Positions 38,677 to 48,145 of a DNA stretch of 64,000 nt are shown here, in pieces. Origin of the DNA: Desulfosediminicola flagellatus (GTDB lineage Bacteria > Desulfobacterota > Desulfobulbia > Desulfobulbales > Desulfocapsaceae); contig NZ_CP050698.1 in NCBI RefSeq assembly GCF_005116655.2, positions 1,008,001 through 1,072,000 of the forward strand. Reading direction: 5' to 3'. The notes under the pieces are model-generated. The model was not told the origin of the DNA. It searched no databases and saw only the letters and a list, made by a program, of their open reading frames with translations. How positions within the stretch are numbered: position 1 is the first letter of the stretch; the number at the start of each line of letters is the position of its first letter. The translations under genes were made by a program, and so were the position numbers.

Positions 38677-41361
38677 TTAAGTAGATCTATCTAATATTTC
38701 TCGAATTCGGTGCAGAAATTCATGCACATCCACAGGTTTTTGGATAAAATCTGAATATCCTTTTTCAATGAATTTTGATCTGTTCATTGCTCCGGAAAAT
38801 CCAGAAACTACGATAACCGGAATGTTCCGATCAGTTGCAAGAATTTCAGCACCTAATTGTTCGCCTGTCATTCCCGGCATTGTCAGATCGGTGATAACCA
38901 GGTGGTAGCGATCCGGGGCTTCAAAAAAATTCCTTAGAGCGTCGTGGCTGTTATCGTAGGCTTCTACGGTATAACCAAAAGTTTCAAGAAGGTCCCGATG
39001 CATATGGAGTACATCTTCTTCATCGTCAATGAGCAGAATTGTTTCATTGCCGCCTTTCAGATCAGTATGGGTTGTGTTAAGGGGGAGCGATACAGGTGTA
39101 TCGGTATCTGTAAATACCGGAAAGTATATATTGAAAGTGGTACCTTGGCCCGGTTCACTATAGACTCGGATGAATCCACCGCATCCGTTGACAATTCCAT
39201 GAACTACCGCAAGTCCCAGGCCGGTACCTCTGCCGGCTTCTTTCGTAGTGAAGTATGGTTCGAATATCTTGGCGAGTGTCTGCTTATCCATGCCGGTACC
39301 GGTGTCACTGATCTCAAGGTGTAGATATTGTCCAGAGGGAAATTCAGAATCAGGTGTGGCGTCATCAGCGATAAATTGAAAATCCCTCATAGTAACCGAA
39401 AGAGTACCACCTGTATCCTGCATGGCATGGTAAGCATTGGTGCAGAGATTCATAATCACCTGATGAATCTCTGTCGAATCGGCGACTACCAAGGTGTTTG
39501 TCTGGATATCCTGGACAATCTCTATTGAAGACGGGATAGATGATCGTAGTAGTTTTAGTGCTTCAGAAACAATCAGGCTGATTTGCAGCGGGTGTTTTTC
39601 TGATTCTGTTCTCCGGCTGATCGCCAGGATTTGGGAGACAAGATCTTTTGCCCGCTTTGAGGCTTTTTCAACTTCAGTGAGGTAATTGTGTATCTTTTGA
39701 TTTCCTTCTGATAGCAGAAGAGCCAATTGTGTGTAGCCGGTAAGAGCCGAGAGGATGTTGTTGAAATCATGGGCGATTCCACCGGCAAGAGTGCCAATTA
39801 CTTCCATTTTCTGCGCTTGGCGCAGTTTTGCTTCGGTTTGTTGTTGTTTCGTGATATCTGTGAGTGACCCTTCAAGGTAGAGGCAATTCCCTGATTCATC
39901 GTGCAGTTCGTGTATATTATGAAGTACCGTAATAATAGATCCATCTTTGCAGTACATCTGTCTTTCGTGGTTTACCACCTTCCGCCCTGCCGCAAGCTCT
40001 GCCAGCAGTTGATCCCGCTCTTCAGGGTGAACATACAGCTGGTTTCGTATATCGGTGTAGTATGCAATTGTCTCTTCGGGCGTTTCGAATCCAAGCATTC
40101 GGGCAAGAGACGGGTTTACCTTAAGGAATTGACCTTCACGGGTTGTCTGGAATAAACCTTCTGTTGCATTCTCGAATATACTTCGAAAGTTTTTTTCAGA
40201 ATGAAACAACTTCTTTTCGGCTACTTTTCTCCTGTAGATATTTACGATTAAAAATATAATTATTACGAGCAAAGAGACAATTGCCACCGCACTGCCTAAA
40301 AGCACTTGCTTATGTTTCTGATAAAACGATACCGGAAAGTTTAAAATCAGACTGTCTATAGGTAAAGAAGTAGGGTTAATGTTATTAGAAATCAGAATGT
40401 TGTAGTCAAAAATGTGTACATTGGGGCTGTGGTACAGGCGTTGGAGATTGGCTGAGGGACCATCTTGAATCAAGCGGATAACAATATCGCCAGCTGCTTT
40501 TCCCTGGCTATAACCATTAGTAACCATCCCACCGACCAGTCCATGACCAAAATAAAAATCCCATAGACCATATATCGGAACCGGACTTTTATCATATACT
40601 TTAGAAAACACCTCATAATACTCATACGTTTGTCCGTATTTATCGCTTAGAAACAATGAGAAGAGTATTAAGCTTTTAGGAGGTATAGCTGACACCTGCT
40701 CAAGGAGATAAGGCAGAGATACGTCATCGAGTACTATAAACTCCAACATGTGTTTATATTTATCAACTACCCTGTCTATTTCTTTGCGAACTTTTCGGCC
40801 GGTAACAGTTATGTCGTTGATGATGTAAATGCGTGTTGTGTCCGGGTGAATTTTCAGCAGGGTTGTAACATTTGTCTCAACGTCAGCTTCCTCAGTGACA
40901 CCAAAGAAATTTGGATATCCCTCTAATTCGTGTTCATTGAGATAATTCGCACCACAAAAAGATACAATTGCCCCCGGGAATAGGCTTTTGCCGTATTTCT
41001 TAAGAAATATTAGGGCAGTATCGTCAGATGAGATGACATAATCAATCGGAATATATTTGTATTTATCGCTTAAGGTTCGAAAGATCATATCGTAACGATC
41101 TTCGGAATAATATCTCTTCATATCCATGTATTCGACATGAATATCAACATTGGCACCCATTGGAGTTAACGATGAGAGTATGCCGGAATTAACTTCATCG
41201 GTCCATTTGTATCCGACATGGTAGGAATGAAGAACGAGAATGTTTGCTCTCTGGTTCTTTGCAGAGCACGGAGTATGAAGTCCAACAAAGCAGACACAAA
41301 GGATAGATACTGTCAAAAGTATGTGGCTGGCAGAAGACACCTTGCGCTCTGAAAAAAGCAT
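38677..41361 (-). CDS. Membrane hybrid histidine kinase with fused periplasmic ABC-type binding domain
   Basis: The 894-aa protein (from ATG 41361, with AGGAA upstream; the frame is open to 41442) has a signal or membrane helix, a periplasmic domain of the ABC substrate-binding type (about 38-330, ILVLHSYHVGYKWTDEV), a membrane helix (352-376), a PAS domain (about 388-505), HisKA with His531 in GGIAHDFNNIL, HATPase (DTGTGM, GTGLGLAVVHG) and a receiver with phospho-acceptor Asp825. It senses an extracellular ligand directly. The divergent neighbour 583 bp away encodes a lone TRAP binding protein, so the two may share a signal. No DNA-binding regulator is adjacent. Confidence 0.92.
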   Translation of the reverse strand: MLFSERKVSSASHILLTVSILCVCFVGLHTPCSAKNQRANILVLHSYHVGYKWTDEVNSGILSSLTPMGANVDIHVEYMDMKRYYSEDRYDMIFRTLSDKYKYIPIDYVISSDDTALIFLKKYGKSLFPGAIVSFCGANYLNEHELEGYPNFFGVTEEADVETNVTTLLKIHPDTTRIYIINDITVTGRKVRKEIDRVVDKYKHMLEFIVLDDVSLPYLLEQVSAIPPKSLILFSLFLSDKYGQTYEYYEVFSKVYDKSPVPIYGLWDFYFGHGLVGGMVTNGYSQGKAAGDIVIRLIQDGPSANLQRLYHSPNVHIFDYNILISNNINPTSLPIDSLILNFPVSFYQKHKQVLLGSAVAIVSLLVIIIFLIVNIYRRKVAEKKLFHSEKNFRSIFENATEGLFQTTREGQFLKVNPSLARMLGFETPEETIAYYTDIRNQLYVHPEERDQLLAELAAGRKVVNHERQMYCKDGSIITVLHNIHELHDESGNCLYLEGSLTDITKQQQTEAKLRQAQKMEVIGTLAGGIAHDFNNILSALTGYTQLALLLSEGNQKIHNYLTEVEKASKRAKDLVSQILAISRRTESEKHPLQISLIVSEALKLLRSSIPSSIEIVQDIQTNTLVVADSTEIHQVIMNLCTNAYHAMQDTGGTLSVTMRDFQFIADDATPDSEFPSGQYLHLEISDTGTGMDKQTLAKIFEPYFTTKEAGRGTGLGLAVVHGIVNGCGGFIRVYSEPGQGTTFNIYFPVFTDTDTPVSLPLNTTHTDLKGGNETILLIDDEEDVLHMHRDLLETFGYTVEAYDNSHDALRNFFEAPDRYHLVITDLTMPGMTGEQLGAEILATDRNIPVIVVSGFSGAMNRSKFIEKGYSDFIQKPVDVHEFLHRIREILDRST

Positions 41362-41944
41362 TTTTATGGTATTCCTATTGAAGATAATAATGCTCTGCGA
41401 AGTGATTTTTCGGGGCAAATTATTCAGAACATTGTCATACACTGTTCATTTTATCTAATCCTGAAAGACAAAACAAATCCGAGATTCAGTGTTGTTCAGT
41501 CAATGTGGTGTGAGGATCGGATACGACAATATTTTATTGAACAATTATAGGTTGATACTTGTAAGCGGTTGGTCGAAGTTACTGTTGATGTGGTGGAGGA
41601 ATTTATGAAAGTGGAATTGGTTACCTAATAGTATTGTAACAGGAAAACGTTCTACTCATATGTCCTGAAAATGAATTATTACCCTTCAATATGCTGACAT
41701 GTTTATCAAATAGGATCGATAGTTTTGGGCGAATTGAATTGTTAACTCAGGATGACGTATAATGAGAGATGTTAGGGAACTGGTCAAGTCTTTCATTCTC
41801 TCTTTGAGATAGTTACCTGTACGTTTATTGAAAAATGAACATGCCATGGCTATAAGACCTGCCGCGTAAACGAGTGATTTGCTTCCAGAGTAATTGGAGG
41901 AAGGTAACTCTCTTGAAAGGAACTTTCTCTGTTTTGAGACCATT
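41362..41944. other. Divergent region between the hybrid kinase and dctP-like genes
   Basis: About 580 bp, AT-rich. A minus-strand open frame at 41686-41943 (85 aa) is not convincing. No clear operator was found. Confidence 0.45.
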
Positions 41945-42955
41945 ATGTGTATAAAGAAATGTCATCTCCAGGTAACAATACTCTGCGCCATAACACTCTT
42001 TGTTGTGCTTTTATCAGAAGTGTATAGTAAGCCGATCTTGATACGTTTTTCTCATGTCGTGGGGGAAAATACCCCGAAAGGGAAAGGGGCCACGATGTTT
42101 CGCGAACTGGTTGAACAGCGACTGGCCGGCAAGGTAAACGTCGAAATTTACCCTGGTTCACAAAAATATACTGATGAGCAGGCGATACTGGGGATCCTGT
42201 TCGGTGATGTTGAATTGGCGGCACCGAGTTTCCCAAAATTTAGAAAATTCAGTACTGCGCTCCAGATTTTTGATTTACCCTTTCTTTTTGAAAACCTCAA
42301 TCATATCCACAGATTTCAACAGAGTGATGTTGGCCGGCAATTGCTTGCAGTAATGGAAAAAAGGGGAATTAAAGGATTGCGTTACTGGGACAACGGGTTT
42401 CGAGTGATGTCTGCCAATAAACCTTTATCTAAGCCATCTGATTTGAGAGGCCTCAAATTCCGAATTGAGCCATCCTACGTTTTCCAACGGCAATATGAAC
42501 GCCTTGGAGCGATTGCTACTCCGATGCCATTTAAGCATCTTCCTGATGCGCTCAGAGGTGGTGTTGTCGATGGCTATGAGAATGCCTGGTCAAATATACT
42601 TTCACTTAAACTGCATCTTCTACGTCCGTATTTCACAGAGGTAGGGCATAGTTATCTGGGGTATATGGTTGTTACAAACCATGCCTTTTGGCAAAATTTA
42701 CCCGAGGATGTGCGTAGCGAACTGAATGTGATTCTCGATGAAGTGACCCAAGAGGTTAATCGGCTGGCAAAAGAAAAAGAGGAAACCGACAAAAAAACAA
42801 TTATGGCGGTCGAAAACGTGCAGGTTCTGCATCTATCCGGGGAGGAAAAGAAAGCATGGGAAGATGTAATGATACCAATTTGGCAGGAGTTTGAATCAGT
42901 TATAGGTGTAGAAATTATGAAAGCTGCAATTAACTCCAGGAATCCAATAGAATAA
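41945..42955 (+). CDS. TRAP transporter solute-binding protein, DctP family (orphan)
   Basis: The 336-aa exported protein has a signal peptide (HLQVTILCAITLFVVLLSEVYS) and the DctP fold: IRFSHVVGENTPKGKGA, VEIYPGSQKYTDEQAIL, LPFLFENLNHI, GFRVMSANKPLSKPSDLRGLKFRI with the conserved Arg for carboxylates, and GVVDGYENAWSNI. The membrane partners DctQ and DctM are absent; the next gene is a convergent DMT transporter. It may serve a distant transporter or act as a sensory binding protein. The frame is open from a TTG at 41894; ATG 41945 gives the normal N-terminus but has a weak ribosome binding site. Confidence 0.9.
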   Translation: MCIKKCHLQVTILCAITLFVVLLSEVYSKPILIRFSHVVGENTPKGKGATMFRELVEQRLAGKVNVEIYPGSQKYTDEQAILGILFGDVELAAPSFPKFRKFSTALQIFDLPFLFENLNHIHRFQQSDVGRQLLAVMEKRGIKGLRYWDNGFRVMSANKPLSKPSDLRGLKFRIEPSYVFQRQYERLGAIATPMPFKHLPDALRGGVVDGYENAWSNILSLKLHLLRPYFTEVGHSYLGYMVVTNHAFWQNLPEDVRSELNVILDEVTQEVNRLAKEKEETDKKTIMAVENVQVLHLSGEEKKAWEDVMIPIWQEFESVIGVEIMKAAINSRNPIE

Positions 42956-43014
42956 ATGTATGACTTCAGGTAGGAATACGATTGAAGGTCATCTCAAAAC
43001 ATATACCGGAGCAC

Positions 43015-43896
43015 TCAATTGGCAGCCGTTTTGGCGCTTTTGCCAATCTTAGGGTTAATCGTGACGATCAGTATTCCCAGCATGGTAAGCAGTCCACCAA
43101 CTATCAGTTTCCAGCCAAGTTCATCACCTAAAAAGATCACACCGAAAACTGAAGCCAGTATCGGAGCCAGTAATAGTAATGGTGTCACAACCGATACCTG
43201 GTATCTTCCGACAAGATAATAGACTGTTCCGTGTCCGATAATTGAAGCACCGACAGCAGAGTAGAGGGGCGACCACAGATCGAGCCATTGAATCTCTGTT
43301 AGTATCTCAGAGTGACCGGATTCAAAAAGATATGATAAGAGTAGAAGTGATGGAGTGGCGATGAGTGCAATCCATGCCTGGAGTCTGAAAACACCAAGAT
43401 CCGGGCATTGGCGCATTAGTATGGTGGCAACAGACATCGCAAAAGCGGCGCCGGTAACCCACAAAATTGCATCAAGGTGATTAAATACTATCGGGTCAAA
43501 GCCAATCAGCATTACTCCGGATAAAGCTATAACAATTGCCAGTATTCGCAGAAATGAAATGCGTTCACGTAAAAAGAGTGTTGCCAATATCGCGGAAAAG
43601 GGCACGTACAGCTGTGTAGTGATGGCAACTGATGCGATATTTCCACCAGCATGAAGACCCATAAACATCATACTGAAATGAACTACACCGAGCAGAAACG
43701 ATACCTGAAGCAGCGCAAACATTGAACCTTTGGCAGGCCTTAGCCAGGGAAACATCAGCAGCAGCAAAAAGAGGAATCGGATTGCAGTAAAGAACAGCGG
43801 TTGAAATTTTTCTGCTCCGATTTTGCCTGCAATAAAATTGAATCCCCAGGCAAAATTTACAAGTAATGTCAGTAACAGATCAGGAAAGCTCATCAT
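43015..43896 (-). CDS. EamA/DMT-family inner-membrane transporter
   Basis: The 293-aa protein has ten predicted membrane helices in two EamA repeats (first from LLLTLLVNFAWGFNFIAGKIG, second from AILWVTGAAFAMSVATILM). The family exports metabolites or amino acids; the substrate is not predictable. It is a single gene, convergent with the dctP-like gene. Confidence 0.9.
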   Translation of the reverse strand: MMSFPDLLLTLLVNFAWGFNFIAGKIGAEKFQPLFFTAIRFLFLLLLMFPWLRPAKGSMFALLQVSFLLGVVHFSMMFMGLHAGGNIASVAITTQLYVPFSAILATLFLRERISFLRILAIVIALSGVMLIGFDPIVFNHLDAILWVTGAAFAMSVATILMRQCPDLGVFRLQAWIALIATPSLLLLSYLFESGHSEILTEIQWLDLWSPLYSAVGASIIGHGTVYYLVGRYQVSVVTPLLLLAPILASVFGVIFLGDELGWKLIVGGLLTMLGILIVTINPKIGKSAKTAAN

Positions 43897-44588
43897 AATG
43901 GGTTAGCATTTTCCAGGTTGTATGTTTTGAACTGCATGAATGCTCATTGTTGTGGCTGGAACCTGTGTGAATACGATGGTATTTACAAAAGCGACATAAG
44001 GTTTGTGTGTTTGTGTGTTTTTACGCACAAACTCGTTGTTTGTTGAAAATGGTTTAAATACTCATCATGTGTTTACTGGCAAACTACGGGATGATATCCG
44101 GTAGAACCACAATAATCAAAAGGTTGATGATTGCCAGTAGGTGCACGGGTAATACCTTTTCAAACAAAGGATAACCACATCTTTTTTGCAATAAGAATCC
44201 GATCCGGGTGTTATCACGTGGTTGCGTTAATTCAGTATGCTTGATGATATGATATTTTGAGCATTGTTCTTATCGAAATGACGAAGGGTTGAGGTAGATA
44301 CGCGCAGACTTCGAGAGGGCATTCTCTGCCAGCCTCATGGATGAAATGTGAAAAAAAACATTTCAATTCTAGTAATTATCCTCAAAATATCGGTGGGTTA
44401 ACCTTTTGGTAATGTCAAAGTTTAAAGAGTTCTTCATTGGTGTGTGAACTGGTGTCCTGACTAAAAAAAGGTGCACAGGTGGGCGGGGCATGGTACTGAA
44501 TATACAGGATGTCTTCAAGTCGTCTCTATCGTAACTGAAGTACCAATCATCAAAGACTAATTGCTTTTCCAAACTGTAAGGGAGAACT
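43897..44588. other. Long intergenic region
   Basis: About 690 bp, AT-rich with a TGTTTGTGTG-type simple repeat near 44000-44035. The open frame at 44369-44572 has no supporting signals. GGGAG lies before the next ATG. Confidence 0.45.
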
Positions 44589-45209
44589 ATGAAAATTTTT
44601 GTGAATTGTAGAATTTCCGTTTTAACACTGGGATTGGTTTTGACTTTTATGCTGTTATCGTCATGTGCTAAGAATAAAATTGTTTCGTCCTGGTCTGCGC
44701 CCGAGATGAAAACAGCAGATATTAAGACGATCCTTGTTATTGGGGTCGCACATAATGCAACATATCGCAGACTTTTTGAGAACGCTTTTGTTCAGGATCT
44801 TAAGCGGGAGGGAACTGCAGCGATACCAAGTTACAATCTTAAGATTTTGGAAGGCATGCCAACTCCCGAAACAGTAATTCAGGTTGTGAAGGAAACTGGT
44901 GCAGATGCTGTATTACTGACCAGGATGAACAGTCGAAGTGAAAAGACGTACACCCGGGAAGCTGTTGGTCGAACAGATATGGCACTCGATCGTGCCCCGT
45001 ATGAACCTGTCTTTATGCTGCCTGATCAGACAACTACAACGTCAATCACAATCAGGGTTGTTCTGGAATCAAAGCTCTATGAAACGGCTTCAAAAAATCT
45101 TATATGGTCAGCGACTTCAGAATTAAAAGATCCGGTAATGACCAAAAAGTATGTGGAGAAGGCGACAGTCCTTTTGGTAGAAGATCTAAAGAAGGCCAAT
45201 ATCCTTTAG
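44589..45209 (+). CDS. Lipoprotein of unknown function
   Basis: The 206-aa protein has a lipoprotein signal (VLTLGLVLTFMLLSSC, lipobox LSSC with Cys26) and a mature domain starting KNKIVSSWSAPEM. The region ILVIGVAHNATYRRLFENAFVQDL plus ETGADAVLLTRM resembles the alpha/beta fold of small periplasmic lipoproteins near the DUF4136 group; that match is tentative. GGGAG precedes the ATG. Confidence 0.8.
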   Translation: MKIFVNCRISVLTLGLVLTFMLLSSCAKNKIVSSWSAPEMKTADIKTILVIGVAHNATYRRLFENAFVQDLKREGTAAIPSYNLKILEGMPTPETVIQVVKETGADAVLLTRMNSRSEKTYTREAVGRTDMALDRAPYEPVFMLPDQTTTTSITIRVVLESKLYETASKNLIWSATSELKDPVMTKKYVEKATVLLVEDLKKANIL

Positions 45210-45230
45210 AGGCTATATTGAGAGTCTCCT

Positions 45231-45276
45231 GGGGGACATAGAGCTATTCTCGTTCAGTCCCCCCCCCACTAGGGGG
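45231..45276 (+). terminator. G/C-rich hairpin after the lipoprotein gene
   Basis: GGGGGAC (45231-45237) pairs with GTCCCCC (45257-45263). The C9 tract can alternatively pair with GGGGGC further on, giving two competing hairpins. Confidence 0.5.
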
Positions 45277-45382
45277 CGTTCGCTTTGAATTCGTAACCTG
45301 GAGCGTGTTCCTTTAATAGGTGGGAACTATCCAAAGCGGATTGGTGATTCACGGTAATCCTTATATGCTTGAGGGAAATATC

Positions 45383-45907
45383 ATGTTGCTTAAAAATTTC
45401 ACGAAAGAGATATTCAGGCCCGATTGCAATCCCCAATTTCAATCACTCCATTGTTTTGCGCACCTGAGCGAAGATATAGGTGAAGTCCTCCCATATCTCA
45501 ATACCAGACTCGGTGGAACGCAGTACACGGAAGAACCACCCTCACTCATGTTGCAGGTTCAGGGGCAACTCATTGCTTTGCATCCGAAAAAGATTGCTAT
45601 CAATGCCTTGAAGAGTGAAGAAGACGCAGACAAGATACTAGCATGGTTAAAAAACGAAATTAATGAGACTTGGGAAAACCGTAATTCCATTATTCCGAGT
45701 TTCAAAGCAGCAGAAAAACCGAAACTGATAGAAGTGTTAAAACTCCTGCCAAAATCTAACTGTAAAAAATGCAATCAGGCTACCTGCACAGTTTTCGCAT
45801 CACTTGTGATGCAAGGAGTAAAATCGGCTGAGGATTGCCCTGAACTTACTGAAGTCAATAGAAGAAAATTGCATGAGTATCTGGGGAACTTCGTGTTTTT
45901 GGATTGA
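45383..45907 (+). CDS. 4Fe-4S (PF04060-type) protein
   Basis: The 174-aa protein carries a C-terminal iron-sulfur motif C-x2-C-x4-C-x16-C (NCKKCNQATC, then SAEDCPEL), as in the Fe-S domain of corrinoid iron-sulfur proteins and RnfB. The N-terminal 115 residues are not recognised (CFAHLSEDIGEVLPYLNTRLGG). ATG 45383 is chosen because GAGGGA lies 7 nt upstream; the frame is open from 45320. It stands alone, with no acetyl-CoA synthase genes nearby. It could be a small electron carrier or part of a corrinoid enzyme. Confidence 0.8.
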   Translation: MLLKNFTKEIFRPDCNPQFQSLHCFAHLSEDIGEVLPYLNTRLGGTQYTEEPPSLMLQVQGQLIALHPKKIAINALKSEEDADKILAWLKNEINETWENRNSIIPSFKAAEKPKLIEVLKLLPKSNCKKCNQATCTVFASLVMQGVKSAEDCPELTEVNRRKLHEYLGNFVFLD

Positions 45908-46430
45908 AATGATATGCTGTCAATGAATGTGGATTGATAGTGTGTTATTACTCAATTGCTCAGTTACAGAATTTAAAGTACAAGGGGAGGTTAACATTAC
46001 GCCTCTTGCGCTTTCCCTCATGAATGGTTGCTTATCTCAAGCTGCTTTCGGATCAAACTCCATTTCTGATCGCACACGCGGGACCGCTCTCTGGCGATAT
46101 GTTTGTAATTGTTACTACTATACGTATTTCTGAATTCCCTGGTTAGAAATTCCGGTTGCTTCCCTCCATTGATCCAAGAAAATTATTCCTGAGCTCTTTG
46201 AGATATAGTCCGGCAACGGTGCTTCACGATCAGGAAAATGTTTGCTGTATCTGTTTAATATGATTATGTATTGACAGGATTGGTGGATGGATTGCGGTGG
46301 TAGGTCTGAGGAAAAAATGACAGTCTATTACTGTCTGAAATATTGATGTTGAAAGGGTGGATGGGCCTGTTCTTCCACAATACAATCAGCTCCCAATTGT
46401 ACGTTTGCCAATGGCAAAAGGAAATACCAT
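45908..46430. other. Intergenic stretch
   Basis: About 520 bp. A plus-strand open frame at 45927-46133 has no ribosome binding site and odd composition. Nothing else is seen. Confidence 0.4.
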
Positions 46431-46961
46431 ATGCTCGTTTCTGAGTTAGCAGAATTAAAGCGACAATCAAAATTAGTATCAGTTGAAAGAAACTGTCATG
46501 ATGAAGAACTTACCGGAATTATTTGCCATGTAGATGATACTGTAATTGCAATGCATCTCTACGATGATAACGGTGATTATGAAGGATTTACTGTTTTCGA
46601 AACAGAGCAGGTGACTGAGGTGTATTGGGGTAACAGGGAGCACCGGGCTATTCATTATCTAGCCTCTTACAATCTGCCCGTAGAAACACCAACTTTTCAG
46701 AGTGAGACATTTCAAGACATCATCTTAGAGTTGAATTCTACCTGTACGAGTGTGTGTTTACATACCGGTGACAGCGAGAATCGATTTGATATCGTAAAAA
46801 TACTCAAATCTGATGATGACTGGTTTAAGGTTCAATCTTTCGCTATAAAAAAATCATTGTCCCCCCTTATTAAACTTGTTTTGCGGGAGAATATATCAAG
46901 GATTGTCGTTAACTCACCATATCAGATTAAAATTGTCGAGTTGCATTCTGTTCGAATGTAA
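46431..46961 (+). CDS. Hypothetical protein (176 aa)
   Basis: AAAGGAAA precedes the ATG. The soluble protein starts LVSELAELKRQSKLVSVERN and has a beta-rich middle (LTGIICHVDDTVIAMHLYDDNGDYEGFTVF) that resembles small SH3-like barrels found in some bacterial proteins. The tail is KIVELHSVRM. No family can be named. Confidence 0.65.
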   Translation: MLVSELAELKRQSKLVSVERNCHDEELTGIICHVDDTVIAMHLYDDNGDYEGFTVFETEQVTEVYWGNREHRAIHYLASYNLPVETPTFQSETFQDIILELNSTCTSVCLHTGDSENRFDIVKILKSDDDWFKVQSFAIKKSLSPLIKLVLRENISRIVVNSPYQIKIVELHSVRM

Positions 46962-47055
46962 ACAATCCAGGGCAGGTATGGAGGTTGGCGGGGAGTATTC
47001 ATAAATGGTGTATGATTGCTGTGACCCCTGGTACAACTTTTAAAGCATTTTCAGA

Positions 47056-48144
47056 ATGGGTAGACCAGTTCCAGCTAAACAATTACAGAATAAGCGGCCG
47101 AATGGTTCAAGCCGTTTCAAGGTTCCACGTTTCGGCTCGAAGAAGAGCCGTGGCCGGAAGAAAAAGAATGATCCAGGTAAACGACTGTTACGGGATTTGT
47201 CGCTGATTTGCGTGGAGAGTCTCGGCCTGATGGTAAGCTGTCTTGCTATAATAATTGTTTTTCTAGGTCATTTTGGCAATCGTTTTTCCGGCACTGATGT
47301 TTTTAACAGCCTTTTGCCCTTTGCCGGTGGAATCCTCGGGCTGATTATCCTGTCCACACTATTTATGAGTGGTTGGAAGCGACTCCGGAGGTGGTTGCGC
47401 AGTGTCTCGCCGTGGCTGCCTTCAGCAATTGTACTTGGTATGACGCTTGTTGCAGGTACCCTCATTCCGCAAAGAGTGTTTACCCAGGCTTTCGGCTATT
47501 ACCGCACTCTGGTTGGTGGCAAAGAGGAGGCCGGGCGTGTCACTCTTGTGCATCAGGTATATGCTACCTATCGTCGACAGGACACCGTGCAACTGGGTTT
47601 CTTGTTACGTCGGGCAGAACCATTTACAGAAGACATAGAAGACGCAGCAGCAGAGTACAATATAGATATCGACCTGCTCAAAGGGCTTGCTGCGACAGAA
47701 TCGTCGTATCTGCCGCGGAAAAGTAAAGACGGTGGACATGGACTTTTTCAGATAACCCGGGTTCCGGCAACTGTCACGCAGAGTGTTGATCGGCTATTTC
47801 AGGCTGATAGTCGGGATATGAACAATCCGCGATATAATGCCTTTACCGGTGCGGCCACTCTGCGTTATTACCTTTCAGAGATGAACAACGATCTCTTTCT
47901 TGGTCTTCTCGCATATAATATGGGGCCAGCCAACGGTGGTCTTCGCTTTATCATGGAGCAATATGGAGCTACTGATTTTATTACTATTCAGCCTTATCTG
48001 ATGAAGCTTCCCCGTGATTACCCTATCCGTGTACTCTCCTACGCACTTGCTTTCCGAATCCATCAGAAAGAAGGGAAACTACTGGCCTACGAGGAAGACG
48101 ACAACGCCTTGCTTATTCAATCCTTTGGTATGCCCGGCCTATAA
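47056..48144 (+). CDS. Membrane-anchored lytic transglycosylase (SLT domain)
   Basis: The 362-aa protein has a basic N-terminus, three membrane helices (about 47-70, 83-104 and 121-139) and a periplasmic SLT domain (about 197-345). The catalytic Glu lies in LLKGLAATESSYLPRKSKDGGHGLFQ, followed by AYNMGPANGG. It cleaves peptidoglycan glycan strands. The N-terminal multi-helix anchor is unusual for this family, which is normally a lipoprotein or soluble periplasmic. The stop lies 1 bp from the convergent tamB stop. Confidence 0.88.
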   Translation: MGRPVPAKQLQNKRPNGSSRFKVPRFGSKKSRGRKKKNDPGKRLLRDLSLICVESLGLMVSCLAIIIVFLGHFGNRFSGTDVFNSLLPFAGGILGLIILSTLFMSGWKRLRRWLRSVSPWLPSAIVLGMTLVAGTLIPQRVFTQAFGYYRTLVGGKEEAGRVTLVHQVYATYRRQDTVQLGFLLRRAEPFTEDIEDAAAEYNIDIDLLKGLAATESSYLPRKSKDGGHGLFQITRVPATVTQSVDRLFQADSRDMNNPRYNAFTGAATLRYYLSEMNNDLFLGLLAYNMGPANGGLRFIMEQYGATDFITIQPYLMKLPRDYPIRVLSYALAFRIHQKEGKLLAYEEDDNALLIQSFGMPGL

Positions 48145-48145
48145 A

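Noticed and set aside
41686-41943. 85-aa minus-strand frame upstream of the dctP-like gene
   Set aside because: No ribosome binding site and no recognisable family; it ends against the dctP start.
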